Shown piece after piece: positions 41,321 through 49,699 of a stretch of DNA of 64,000 nt. Each line of letters starts with the position of its first letter. Positions within the stretch are counted from its first letter, which is position 1. Source of the stretch: SHWC01 sp050173345 (GTDB taxonomy: Bacteria > Pseudomonadota > Alphaproteobacteria > UBA828); NCBI GenBank assembly GCA_050173345.1, contig JBFXKW010000007.1:62001-126000 (forward strand). Reading direction: 5' to 3'. The notes under the pieces are model-generated. The model had not been told where the DNA came from. It saw only the letters and a program-made list of their open reading frames with translations, and ran no database searches. The position numbers and the translations under genes are program-made.

Positions 41321-41605
41321 CTATTTGACGACCGTGACGCCGTGCCAGAACGCGACGTGGTCCTTGATGTTGGCGGCGGCGGGCTTCGGGTCGGGGTAGT
41401 ACCACGCGGCGTTCGGGTTTTCCTCGCCGTCGACCACCAGCGTGTAGTAACGCGCGGTGCCCTTCCAGCCGCACACCGATGTGTGGTCGCTCGGCTTGAC
41501 GTATTCCCGCTTGAGCGCTTCGGGCGGGAAATAGACATTGCCTTCCACGGTCTCGAACGTCTCGGATTCAGCGACCGTCCGCCCGTGCCACACCGCTTTC
41601 GCCAT
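41321..41605 (-). CDS. DUF427 family protein
   Basis: 94 residues: VEGNVYFPPEALKREY, CGWKGTARYYTLVVDG and NAAWYYPDPKPAAANIKDHV, the hallmark DUF427 pattern. Small cytoplasmic beta-rich proteins of unknown function, sometimes fused to other domains. ATG 41605 fits the family start. Single-gene unit convergent with the stress-protein genes. Confidence 0.88.
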   Translation of the reverse strand: MAKAVWHGRTVAESETFETVEGNVYFPPEALKREYVKPSDHTSVCGWKGTARYYTLVVDGEENPNAAWYYPDPKPAAANIKDHVAFWHGVTVVK

Positions 41606-41727
41606 CGCCTCGTCCTTTCCAAGCCGATTCCCTGAAAACATGGCGGCCGGTGCGGCGTGCGGCAAGCCGGGCGGTCTTTACAGCCTCCCTACGGCGCGCA
41701 AGGATATCGGCAACCAGGGAGGGTGCG

Positions 41728-42738
41728 ATGGCGGACTACAAGATCTTCAAGCTCGGCGACGTCGTGCTGCAAGGGGGCGCGACGCTGAGGGACGCCAAGC
41801 TCGCCTACAAGACCTATGGCACGCTCAACAAGGCGAAGTCCAACGTCGTCGTGATGCCGACCTGGTATTCCGGCCAGCACCAGGACACCGAGTGGATGAT
41901 CGGCAAGAACGCGCCGCTCGACCCGTCGAAGTATTTCATCATCGTGCCCAACATGCTCGGCAACGGGCTCTCCTCCTCGCCGTCGAACACGCCCGAGCCC
42001 TATGACCGCGCGCGCTTCCCGAACGTCACCTACTACGACAACGTGGCCCTGCAGCACCGGCTGCTCACCGAAGAGTTCGGCATCAAGAAGGTTGCCCTCG
42101 TCACCGGCTGGTCGATGGGCGCCGGGCAGACCTACATGTGGGGCGCGCTCTATCCCGACATGGTCGAGCGCATCGTGCCGACCTGCGGCGCGGCGCGCTG
42201 CTCGCGCCACAACTTCGTTTTCCTCGAGGGCGTCAAGGCGGCGCTCGCCGCCGACCATGCGTTCGCCAACGGCTGGTACGTCAGGCCGCCGGCCAAGGGG
42301 CTGCGCGCCATGGCGCGGGTCTATGCCGGCTGGGGGTTCAGCCAGACCTTCTATCGCGTGAAGGAGTACGAGAAGCTCGGCTTCTTCTCGCTGGAGGACT
42401 TCCTGGTGCAGTTCTGGGAGGGCTTCTTCATCCATAAGGACGCCAACAACCTGCTCACCATGCTGTGGACCTGGCAGCACAGCGACCTCGGCGACAACCC
42501 GGTGTTCAAGGGCGATTTCGACAAGGCACTGAAGGCGATCAAGGCCAAGGCGATCGTCATGCCCGGCTCGATGGACCTCTACTTCCCGCCCGAGGACAAC
42601 GAGTACGAGGTCAAGCGCATGCCGAACGCGGAGCTGCGCCCGTTCAAGTCGATCTACGGCCACTTCGCCTCGAGCGCCCTCAACCCGAAGGACGTCGCCT
42701 TCCTCAAGAAGGCGATCGAGGACGTGATGAAGGCTTGA
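41728..42738 (+). CDS. Alpha/beta hydrolase, MetX (homoserine O-acetyltransferase)-like
   Basis: 336 residues. The nucleophile elbow is TGWSMGAGQTY; Asp in MPGSMDLYFPPED and His in YGHFASS complete the triad; CGAARCSRHNFVFLEG matches the MetX family. The ATG at 41728 has AGGGAGGG upstream. Diverged members act as hydrolases or acyltransferases on other substrates. No methionine genes nearby, so a methionine role is not assumed. Confidence 0.83.
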   Translation: MADYKIFKLGDVVLQGGATLRDAKLAYKTYGTLNKAKSNVVVMPTWYSGQHQDTEWMIGKNAPLDPSKYFIIVPNMLGNGLSSSPSNTPEPYDRARFPNVTYYDNVALQHRLLTEEFGIKKVALVTGWSMGAGQTYMWGALYPDMVERIVPTCGAARCSRHNFVFLEGVKAALAADHAFANGWYVRPPAKGLRAMARVYAGWGFSQTFYRVKEYEKLGFFSLEDFLVQFWEGFFIHKDANNLLTMLWTWQHSDLGDNPVFKGDFDKALKAIKAKAIVMPGSMDLYFPPEDNEYEVKRMPNAELRPFKSIYGHFASSALNPKDVAFLKKAIEDVMKA

Positions 42739-42767
42739 GCCGTCGCCCAGACGAACCGTGCGAGGCA

Positions 42768-42841
42768 CTCATGCTTCGACAAGCTCAGCATGAGGGCTAA
42801 CGATGTTTCGGCCTCATCCTGAGCTTGTCGAAGGATGCGGC
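42768..42841. repeat. Paired palindromic intergenic repeat, family 1 (copy d)
   Basis: Left arm 42768-42795 and right arm 42811-42841, cores GCTTCGACAAGCTCAGCATG and CTCATCCTGAGCTTGTCGAA, in the gap between two convergent genes. Confidence 0.88.
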
Positions 42842-42872
42842 CTCGCACCTAAAGCAGACCCAGACCAATATC

Positions 42873-44087
42873 TCACCGCTCCTCCGGCGGCTTGAGCTTG
42901 CGGAAGCCGGCCCAGAGCGCCAGGTCGTAGCCGATCTTGAGCCCGCCGCAGAGCAGGAACGGCAGGAAGGGGAGGGCGGCGATAAGGCCGCCGGCCAGCA
43001 TCGGGCTGAGCGCGGCGGCGAGGCTGCGCGGCACCGCGGTCATCGCCGCGGCGGCGGCGCGCTCCTCCGGCTCGACCATCCCCATGACGTAGGAGGTGCG
43101 CGCCGGCACGTCCATCTGCGCGAGCGCCGCGCGCAGCAGCAGGAAGGCGAGGGCGAGCCAGAGCGTCGGCGCGAAGGCGGCGCCGATCAGGAACAGGTTG
43201 GCCGGGATGTGGGTGAAGACCATGGTGTTGATCAGCCCGATGCGGCGCGCCACCGGCACCGCGACGAGATAGGAGCCCGACATCACGAGGCCGGCCCAGA
43301 AGAAGAACACGCCGGCATCGGCCGCGCCGAAGCCGAAGCGTTCGTGCAGCCAGAGCACCACGATCGATTGCACCGCGAAGCCGCCGGCGAAGGCATCGAC
43401 GCTGAAGAGCGCCGAGAGCTTGAGCACGAGGCCGCGCGACGGGCCGAGCGGCGGCGTCTTGCGCTCGGGACTCGGCGCGGCGTCGCGCACCGGCCAATAA
43501 AGCGGCAGGCAGGCGAGACCAAGCGCGGCGTAGAGCATCAGCATGGCGCGCCATGCCGCGTCGCTCCCGGCGCCAGCGCCGGCGAACAGCTCGGGCGCGC
43601 CGGCCGCCAAGGAGCCGAGCGCGCCAGCGAGCCCGCCGATCAGGCTGTAGCGCGCGAAGAGGCCGGTGCGGTGCCGCGCCGGCGTGGCCTCCGCGAGGCC
43701 GCGCTGCTCGAGCGGCACGAAGACGCTGACATCGCCCGCGCCCGGGTTGAGCGTGCCGAGGAAGGCGACGATCAGGAGCGGCCAGAGCTCGTCGAGGAAG
43801 GCGAAGCCGAGGCCGGTCGCCGCCGTCAGCAGGCAGGACAGCATGAGCAGCTTCCGGCCGCTGACCCGGTGCCCGTAGAGCCCGACCAGGAGGGTGAGGG
43901 CGGCCGAGCCCAGCAGGGTGACGCTGCTGATCAGGCCGACCTCGAAGGGCGAGAAGCCGCGCTGCAGCAGGTGGATCGGCAGCAGCACCGCGACGAAGCC
44001 GTCGCCGAAGGCACGCAGGCCCCGCGCCGCGAGCAGCGGCGCAGCCACCCGGCCGGTCTCAGGCGGCAGCAGGCGGGGGATGGTCAC
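42873..44087 (-). CDS. Major facilitator superfamily transporter
   Basis: 404 residues, about twelve membrane helices. The opening ARGLRAFGDGFVAVLLPIHL and FSPFEVGLISSVTLLGSA, and the GLYGHRVSGRKLLM loop between helices 2 and 3, are typical MFS features. Central loop SPERKTPPLGPSRG separates the halves. Substrate unknown. It ends beside the repeat pair and begins 17 bases past tRNA-Val. Confidence 0.87.
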   Translation of the reverse strand: MTIPRLLPPETGRVAAPLLAARGLRAFGDGFVAVLLPIHLLQRGFSPFEVGLISSVTLLGSAALTLLVGLYGHRVSGRKLLMLSCLLTAATGLGFAFLDELWPLLIVAFLGTLNPGAGDVSVFVPLEQRGLAEATPARHRTGLFARYSLIGGLAGALGSLAAGAPELFAGAGAGSDAAWRAMLMLYAALGLACLPLYWPVRDAAPSPERKTPPLGPSRGLVLKLSALFSVDAFAGGFAVQSIVVLWLHERFGFGAADAGVFFFWAGLVMSGSYLVAVPVARRIGLINTMVFTHIPANLFLIGAAFAPTLWLALAFLLLRAALAQMDVPARTSYVMGMVEPEERAAAAAMTAVPRSLAAALSPMLAGGLIAALPFLPFLLCGGLKIGYDLALWAGFRKLKPPEER

Positions 44088-44103
44088 GGCAATGGCGGGG
44101 CGA

Positions 44104-44178
44104 TGGTGGGCGCTACTGGGATTGAACCAGTGACCTCTCCGGTGTGAACGGAACGCTCTCCCGCTGAGCTAAGCGCCC
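44104..44178 (-). tRNA. tRNA-Val (anticodon CAC)
   Basis: 75 bases including encoded CCA. Acceptor GGGCGCT/AGCGCCC, D-arm AGCTCAGCGGGAGAGC, anticodon stem TTCCG/CGGAG with loop TTCACAC (anticodon CAC, reading GUG), T-arm CTGGTTCAATCCCAG. Confidence 0.95.
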
Positions 44179-44249
44179 ACGCCGCTGGCGGACGGTTCGG
44201 GTATAGGGTCTCGCCCCGCGCCGGTCAAGGTGCGCCGCGCCACCCTGCT

Positions 44250-44807
44250 CTAGCCGATGGCTTCCACCGCGCCGTCGAGCGCCATGAGCAGAAGCTCGAC
44301 CTCGAGACCGGGGTGTTTTCCATTCAGCACCTCGCGCAATGCAAAGAGCTGGGCCTGGTGGGCGGCGCGTTCGGCGTCGGGGTCCTTCGTGCTGTCGGGC
44401 CCGAGGATCACCTTGTAGGCGCCGCAGTCCCGGTGATCGATCACCATGAGCTTCTTGATCCGGTGCAGGCTGATGGCGACCTCGACATGCTCGAAGAAAG
44501 TCCTGCCCCAGGCCGGGTACTTGTCGGTCAGGGCGCCGAGGGAGGCGCCGGCCAGGACGACATGGTCGTATTTGTCGGTGAGCCCCCGGCCGTCCATGTA
44601 GCGCACCATGTCATCGATCAGCCGGTAGTCCATGCAGGAGAGGAGCAGTGCCTCGGTCGCGGAGGCCTGCGCCCGGCCGATCGGCAGCGTCAGGCCGAAC
44701 GCGGCGACACCGGCCGCGAGCGAAGCGAGCCTGATGAAGGCGCGCCGGCTCGTGCCGGAGCTCCGCTCATCGGTGTGGTGTGCGGTGAAGCGAGGCTGCA
44801 GCGTCAT
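44250..44807 (-). CDS. Tat-exported beta-carbonic anhydrase-like protein
   Basis: 185 residues. The N terminus carries a twin-arginine signal (SRRAFIRLA followed by a hydrophobic stretch ending in ASA). The mature domain keeps the zinc-ligand pattern of beta-carbonic anhydrases: Cys58-x-Asp60-x-Arg62 (SCMDYR) and His125-x-x-Cys128 (DHRDCGAYK). It would act folded in the periplasm, so it may interconvert CO2 and bicarbonate there, or bind metal without catalysis. Single gene between tRNA-Val and gph. Confidence 0.8.
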   Translation of the reverse strand: MTLQPRFTAHHTDERSSGTSRRAFIRLASLAAGVAAFGLTLPIGRAQASATEALLLSCMDYRLIDDMVRYMDGRGLTDKYDHVVLAGASLGALTDKYPAWGRTFFEHVEVAISLHRIKKLMVIDHRDCGAYKVILGPDSTKDPDAERAAHQAQLFALREVLNGKHPGLEVELLLMALDGAVEAIG

Positions 44808-44920
44808 GGCCGGCGTCTCCCGAAGATGCCTGGACTATACCGCGTCGTTGCCACCCGCACGATACATCGCCAACCGCCTTCGCCGCGCACGAACGGCGCT
44901 GGAGCAGGTCGGGGGCAGAC

Positions 44921-45598
44921 TTAGGTAGAGACGCCGAGCCGTTCGAGCGCGGCCGGCAGGTCGGCGAAGCGTTCGATCACCGCGTCGCCGCCGAGCGCGT
45001 GTGCCGGCACCGGGCTGTAGCCATAGGCGACCACGATCACCGGCACGCCGGCGGCGCGCGCGGCCGCCACGTCGGTTGCCGAATCGCCGACCATGACGGC
45101 GTGCTCGGCGCCCCGGCCGAGCTGCGCCAGGGCCTCGTGCAGGTGCAGCGGGTCAGGCTTCTTGGCGGCCACGGAATCGCCGCCGAGCACGGCGCCGAAC
45201 AGATGCGCCATGCCGAAATGGGCGATCAAAGTATCGGTCGAGGCCTGCGGCTTGTTGGTGCAGATGGCGAGCTTGCGCCCGGCCGCGCTCATGCCGGCGA
45301 GCGTCTCGACCACGCCCGGGAAGGGCCGGCTCTCGACCGTCATCACCTCGTAGTAATAGGCGATCAGCCGCTGCACCCAGGGCATCAGCTCGGCCTCGGG
45401 CGGCACCGCCGCGCCGTGATGCGCGAGTGCCCGCTCCAGCAGCCGCTTGGCGCCGTCGCCGGCTTGGCTGCGGAAATCGTCATAGCCTACCGGCGGCCGG
45501 TCCAGCTCGGCCAGCAGGCGGTTGAGCGCCGCGATGAAATCGGGCGCGGTGTCGACCAGCGTACCGTCGAAATCGAGCAGGATCGCCTCTGGCGCCAT
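44921..45598 (-). CDS. gph: Phosphoglycolate phosphatase
   Basis: 225 residues, HAD superfamily. Catalytic motif LLDFDGTLVDTAPDF, motif II ICTNKPQ, and VMVGDSATDVAAARAAGVP with the acidic pair. Gph removes phosphate from 2-phosphoglycolate made during DNA repair or photorespiration-like reactions. Length fits; generic HAD phosphatase activity cannot be excluded. Confidence 0.9.
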   Translation of the reverse strand: MAPEAILLDFDGTLVDTAPDFIAALNRLLAELDRPPVGYDDFRSQAGDGAKRLLERALAHHGAAVPPEAELMPWVQRLIAYYYEVMTVESRPFPGVVETLAGMSAAGRKLAICTNKPQASTDTLIAHFGMAHLFGAVLGGDSVAAKKPDPLHLHEALAQLGRGAEHAVMVGDSATDVAAARAAGVPVIVVAYGYSPVPAHALGGDAVIERFADLPAALERLGVST

Positions 45599-45620
45599 GG
45601 GGAATGCCTATGCTCGCGCT

Positions 45621-46061
45621 TCAGATCAGGTTGCCGGGGTCGGTGCCGAGCGCCTTGGCGAGCTTCCTGAGGGTGCCGGTGGTCGCCTCCTTCTGGCCGT
45701 TTTCGAGCTGGGAGAGGTAGGGCTGCGAGAGCCCGCACTTCTCCGCGAGCTGCACCAGGGTGAGGCCGCGATATTTGCGCCACGCCTTGATCGCGCTGCT
45801 GCCCATGATCTCGGCCTTGACCACTTCGAGCGGGATCAGGCGCTTGGGATCGAGATTCGCCATCACCGCCTGATGCGCGGCGAGGTCGGCGCGATCCTCG
45901 GCGGCCTCGCGCAGCGCCTCGAAATCCTCGAAGGGGATCACGACCTGATCGGGCTTGCCGCGGCGCGGCGCCTTGAGCCCCTGCTTGATGGTGTAGGTCG
46001 CGGTCAACCTGCCGCCCTCGGTGCGGCGCTTGACGCTCCCGTGGTCGGGTTTGCTCGTCAT
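45621..46061 (-). CDS. Antitoxin with C-terminal XRE helix-turn-helix
   Basis: 146 residues. N-terminal half resembles the toxin-neutralising part of HigA2/XRE antitoxins (KPDQVVIPFEDFEALRE); the C-terminal HTH (about residues 90-140) reads LTLVQLAEKCGLSQPYLSQL. ATG 46061 overlaps the toxin stop by 4 bases. It presumably represses from the palindrome at 46322-46342. Confidence 0.85.
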   Translation of the reverse strand: MTSKPDHGSVKRRTEGGRLTATYTIKQGLKAPRRGKPDQVVIPFEDFEALREAAEDRADLAAHQAVMANLDPKRLIPLEVVKAEIMGSSAIKAWRKYRGLTLVQLAEKCGLSQPYLSQLENGQKEATTGTLRKLAKALGTDPGNLI

Positions 46062-46315
46062 CGGTATATCTCTCTCCTGTGGCCGATGTTCGTCACGATC
46101 AAGGTGTCGTCTTGGACCTGGAACATCGCCCGCCAATCGCCGACCCGCACCCGGTACATGCCGCCGCCGAAGTCCTTCACGTTCGCATGTTGCCTGGTCG
46201 CCAGACCTTTCGGGTCCGCCGCGATCTCTTCCAGCCGCACGATCATGTTATGCGCAATCTTCCGGGGAAGGCCGCGCAGGCCCTTGCGGGCGGCGGGATC
46301 GAATTCGATTTCCAC
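46058..46315 (-). CDS. RelE/ParE-type toxin
   Basis: 85 residues: FDPAARKGLRGLP, LEEIAADPKGLATR, YRVRVGDWRAMFQVQDD and NIGHRREIY, the standard RelE/ParE toxin layout. The arginine in VGDWRAMF and the C-terminal HRREIY tyrosine are the candidate mRNA-cleavage residues. It precedes its antitoxin (toxin first). Its ATG lies 6 bases from a 21-bp palindrome. Confidence 0.9.
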   Translation of the reverse strand: MEIEFDPAARKGLRGLPRKIAHNMIVRLEEIAADPKGLATRQHANVKDFGGGMYRVRVGDWRAMFQVQDDTLIVTNIGHRREIYR

Positions 46316-46321
46316 CGGGCA

Positions 46322-46342
46322 TATATTGCCAACGGGAATATA
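46322..46342. promoter_or_regulatory. Palindromic operator of the toxin-antitoxin pair
   Basis: TATATTGCC-AAC-GGGAATATA: 9-bp arms with a single mismatched pair around a 3-base centre, 6 bases upstream of the toxin ATG and AT-rich against a GC-rich background. Placement and symmetry fit an autoregulatory site for the XRE antitoxin. Confidence 0.65.
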
Positions 46343-46522
46343 CGGATCAACGACAAAATTGCCAGCAGCAATTCTTCTGCGGTCATGGATAGACGGCCGT
46401 ACCCGTGCCCGCTTAAGGAGGACGCCTCGAATCGGCCTTGTTCGGGCCTAAGATAGCCGGTCTCCGTGCTGGAAAAAGCCGTCGAATCAAACGATCATGG
46501 GCGCTTGAGCGTAAGCCCGCCG

Positions 46523-47872
46523 ATGGACTCCCTCGCCGCCGTCATCCTTGCCGCAGGCCAAGGCACGCGCATGAAGTCGCGCCTGCCCAAGGTGCTGCAC
46601 CCGATCGCCGGCCGGCCCATGGTCTGCCATGCGCTGGCCGCGGCGCGTGCGCTCGGCGCGGGCCGCCGCGTCGTGGTGGTCAGTCCGGGCGAAGCCGCTG
46701 TTGCCGAGGTGGTGCGCCGGTTCGACCCCGAGGCCAGGATCGTCGAGCAGCGCGAGCCGCTCGGCACCGGCCATGCGCTGCGCTGCGCCGAGCCGGCGCT
46801 GGCAGGCTTCGGCGGCGACGTGCTCATGCTCTATGCCGACGTGCCGCTGGTCAGGTCAGAGACGCTGGCCGGGCTGGTCGCGGCGCGCCGCGCGCGGCCG
46901 GGCGTCGCGCTCGCGGTGCTCGGCATGCGCCCCGCGGCGCCGGGCGCCTATGGCCGCCTCGTGCTCGACGCGGAAGGCGGGCTCGCCTGCATCGTCGAGG
47001 CCAGGGACGCGACGGAAGCGGAGCGCGCCATCGGCTTCTGCAACAGCGGGTTGATTGCGGCCGATGCCGCGGTGCTGTGGCGGCTGCTCGGCGCGGTCGG
47101 CACCGCCAACGCCAAAGGCGAATACTACGCGACCGACATCGTGGCGCTGGCGCGCGCCGAGGGCCTCGGCGCGGTCGCCGTCGAGGCGGCGGCGGACGAG
47201 GTTGTCGGTGTCAACGACAAGGCCGAACTCGCCCGCGCCGAGGCGGCCATGCAGGCGCGGCTGCGCGCCCAAGCGTTGGAGGCCGGCGTCACGCTGAGCG
47301 ACCCCGCGACCGTCTGGCTGAGCGCCGACACGGTGCTCGGCCGCGACGTCTCGATCGGGCCCGACGTGTTCTTCGGCCCCGGCGTCGTGATCGGCGACGG
47401 GGTCGAGATCAGGGCGTTCTCGCACCTGGAGGGCGCGACCGTCGAGGCCGGCGCAACGATCGGGCCGTTTGCCCGGCTCAGGCCCGGCACGCTGATCGGC
47501 GCGGGCGCGCGGGTCGGCAATTTCGTCGAGGTCAAGGCCGCGACGCTCGGCCCCGGCGCCAAGCTCAACCATCTGAGCTATGTCGGCGACGCCGAGATCG
47601 GCGCAGGCGCCAATATCGGCGCCGGCACCATCACCTGCAACTATGACGGCTTCGCCAAGTCGCGCACCGAGATCGGCCCTGGCGCCTTCATCGGCTCGAA
47701 CAGCGCGCTGGTCGCGCCGATCAGGATCGGCGCCGGCGCGGTGGTCGGCGCCGGCTCGACCATCGTCGAGGACGTGCCGGACGACGCCATTGCCGTCGCG
47801 CGCGGCGAGCAGAAGGTGAGGCCGGGCGCGGCGGCCAAGCGGCGCGCCAAGCGAAAGAGCGCGGAGGGTTAG
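46523..47872 (+). CDS. glmU: Bifunctional GlmU (UDP-N-acetylglucosamine pyrophosphorylase / glucosamine-1-phosphate acetyltransferase)
   Basis: 449 residues. The uridyltransferase domain opens AAVILAAGQGTRMKS and has EPLGTGHAL; the C-terminal half is a left-handed beta helix of hexapeptides (VGNFVEVKAATLGPGAKLNH, IGAGANIGAGTITCNYDG) with acetyltransferase residues. It makes UDP-GlcNAc for peptidoglycan and LPS. ATG 46523 is preferred over GTG 46466. glmS starts 3 bases later. Confidence 0.94.
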   Translation: MDSLAAVILAAGQGTRMKSRLPKVLHPIAGRPMVCHALAAARALGAGRRVVVVSPGEAAVAEVVRRFDPEARIVEQREPLGTGHALRCAEPALAGFGGDVLMLYADVPLVRSETLAGLVAARRARPGVALAVLGMRPAAPGAYGRLVLDAEGGLACIVEARDATEAERAIGFCNSGLIAADAAVLWRLLGAVGTANAKGEYYATDIVALARAEGLGAVAVEAAADEVVGVNDKAELARAEAAMQARLRAQALEAGVTLSDPATVWLSADTVLGRDVSIGPDVFFGPGVVIGDGVEIRAFSHLEGATVEAGATIGPFARLRPGTLIGAGARVGNFVEVKAATLGPGAKLNHLSYVGDAEIGAGANIGAGTITCNYDGFAKSRTEIGPGAFIGSNSALVAPIRIGAGAVVGAGSTIVEDVPDDAIAVARGEQKVRPGAAAKRRAKRKSAEG

Positions 47873-47875
47873 CCC

Positions 47876-49699
47876 ATGTGCGGGATCGTCGGCGTGATCG
47901 GCAGGCAGGACGCGGCGCCGCTGCTCATCGAGGGGCTGCGCCGGCTCGAATATCGCGGCTACGACTCGGCCGGCATCGCGACGCTGGTCAACGGCGGCTT
48001 CGCGCTCCGGCGCGCCGAGGGCAAGCTCAGCCGGCTCGAGGCGCTGGTCCAGGCGAGCCCGCCCAAGGGCACGGTCGGCATCGGCCACACCCGCTGGGCG
48101 ACCCATGGCCGCCCGAGCGAGGCCAATGCGCATCCGCACGCCACCTCCCGGGTCGCGGTCGTGCACAACGGCATCATCGAGAACTATCAGGCGCTCAAGG
48201 AGCGCCTCGTCGCCGAGGGCCACGAGTTCGAGACCGAGACCGACACCGAGGTCGTGCCGCACCTGATCGACCACTATCTCGCGCTCGGCATGGACCCCGA
48301 GAACGCGGTCGCCGAATCATTGCAGCAGCTCGAAGGCGCCTTCGCGCTCGGCATCCTGTTCGCCGGCCGGCACGACCTTCTGATCGCGGCGCGGCGGGGC
48401 TCGCCGCTCGCCATCGGCTTCGGCGAGGGCGAGACCATCCTGGCGTCCGACGCGCTGGCGCTCGCGCCCTTCACGCGTAAGGTCGCCTATCTGGAGGAGG
48501 GCGACTGGGCAGTGCTGCGCCGCGACGGCGTCACGGTGCATGACGAGGGCGGCAGGCGCGTCGAGCGCGCGGTGCGCGAGACCGCGCATGACGGGCTGGT
48601 GGTCGGCAAGGGCAATTACCGCCACTTCATGCAGAAGGAGATTCACGAGCAGCCCGCGGTGATCGGCGACACGGTGAACGGCTATTGCGAGGCTGGCGGC
48701 GGCGCGGTCACGCTGCCCGAGATGCCGTTCGCGCTGGAGGACATCGAGCGGCTTTCGATCGTCGCCTGCGGCTCCGCCTATCTCGCCGGGCTGGTCGGGC
48801 GCTACTGGATCGAGAGCCTGGCGCGCGTGCCGGTCGAGGTCGACATCGCCTCCGAGTTCCGCTACCGCGCGCCGCCCTTGCAGAAGGGCTGGGCCGCGCT
48901 CTTCGTCTCGCAGTCGGGCGAGACGATCGACACGCTGGCCGCGCTGCGCTTCGCCAAGTCTGCCGGGCAGCGCACCATCGGGCTTGTCAATGTCAGCGAG
49001 AGCGCGATCGCGCGCGAGGCCGAGGTCGCGCTGCGCACGCTCGCCGGCGCCGAGATCGGCGTTGCCTCGACCAAAGCGTTCACCTGCCAGCTCACCGCGC
49101 TCGCCTGCTTCGCGATCGCGTTGGCACGCGCCAAGGGCGCGCTCGACGCCGCCGGGGAGGCGCGCCTCACCCAGGCGCTCGCCGAGGTGCCCGCAAAGGC
49201 GCTCGAGGTGCTGCGCCATGACGAGCGGATCGCCGGGCTCGCCGCCTCGGTCGCGCGCGCCAGCGACGTGATCTATGTCGGGCGCGGCACCTCCTATCCG
49301 ATCGCGCTCGAAGGCGCGCTCAAGCTCAAGGAGATCTCCTACATCCACGCCGAGGGCTTTGCCGCCGGCGAGCTCAAGCACGGCCCGATCGCGCTGATCG
49401 ACGGCACGGTGCCGGTGATCGTGGTGGCGCCGCCCGGTCCCTTGTTCGACAAGACCGCGTCCAACATGCAGGAGGTGGTTGCGCGCGGCGCCAAAGTGGT
49501 GTTCATCAGCGACGCCGACGGCATCGCGCGGTTCGGCGGCCTGGTGCAGGCCGCGATCGAGATGCCGAGCGTCGACCCGTTCGTCGCGCCGATCCTCTAC
49601 GCCATCCCGGTGCAGCTCCTCGCCTACCATGTGGCGGTGCTCAAGGGGACCGACGTCGACCAGCCCCGCAACCTTGCGAAGTCCGTGACGGTGGAATGA
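47876..49699 (+). CDS. glmS: Glutamine--fructose-6-phosphate aminotransferase
   Basis: 607 residues. The N-terminal glutaminase begins MCGIVGVIG with Cys1 as nucleophile and has GHTRWATHG; two SIS isomerase domains follow (ACGSAYLAG, SQSGETIDTLAALR, VGRGTSYPIALEGALKLKE). The C-terminal KSVTVE tail is typical. It makes glucosamine-6-phosphate, feeding GlmU in the same operon. No glmS ribozyme is present upstream. The stop overlaps the next ATG. Confidence 0.97.
   Translation: MCGIVGVIGRQDAAPLLIEGLRRLEYRGYDSAGIATLVNGGFALRRAEGKLSRLEALVQASPPKGTVGIGHTRWATHGRPSEANAHPHATSRVAVVHNGIIENYQALKERLVAEGHEFETETDTEVVPHLIDHYLALGMDPENAVAESLQQLEGAFALGILFAGRHDLLIAARRGSPLAIGFGEGETILASDALALAPFTRKVAYLEEGDWAVLRRDGVTVHDEGGRRVERAVRETAHDGLVVGKGNYRHFMQKEIHEQPAVIGDTVNGYCEAGGGAVTLPEMPFALEDIERLSIVACGSAYLAGLVGRYWIESLARVPVEVDIASEFRYRAPPLQKGWAALFVSQSGETIDTLAALRFAKSAGQRTIGLVNVSESAIAREAEVALRTLAGAEIGVASTKAFTCQLTALACFAIALARAKGALDAAGEARLTQALAEVPAKALEVLRHDERIAGLAASVARASDVIYVGRGTSYPIALEGALKLKEISYIHAEGFAAGELKHGPIALIDGTVPVIVVAPPGPLFDKTASNMQEVVARGAKVVFISDADGIARFGGLVQAAIEMPSVDPFVAPILYAIPVQLLAYHVAVLKGTDVDQPRNLAKSVTVE

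Noticed and set aside
47873..47875. glmS ribozyme
   Set aside because: Only three bases separate glmU and glmS.
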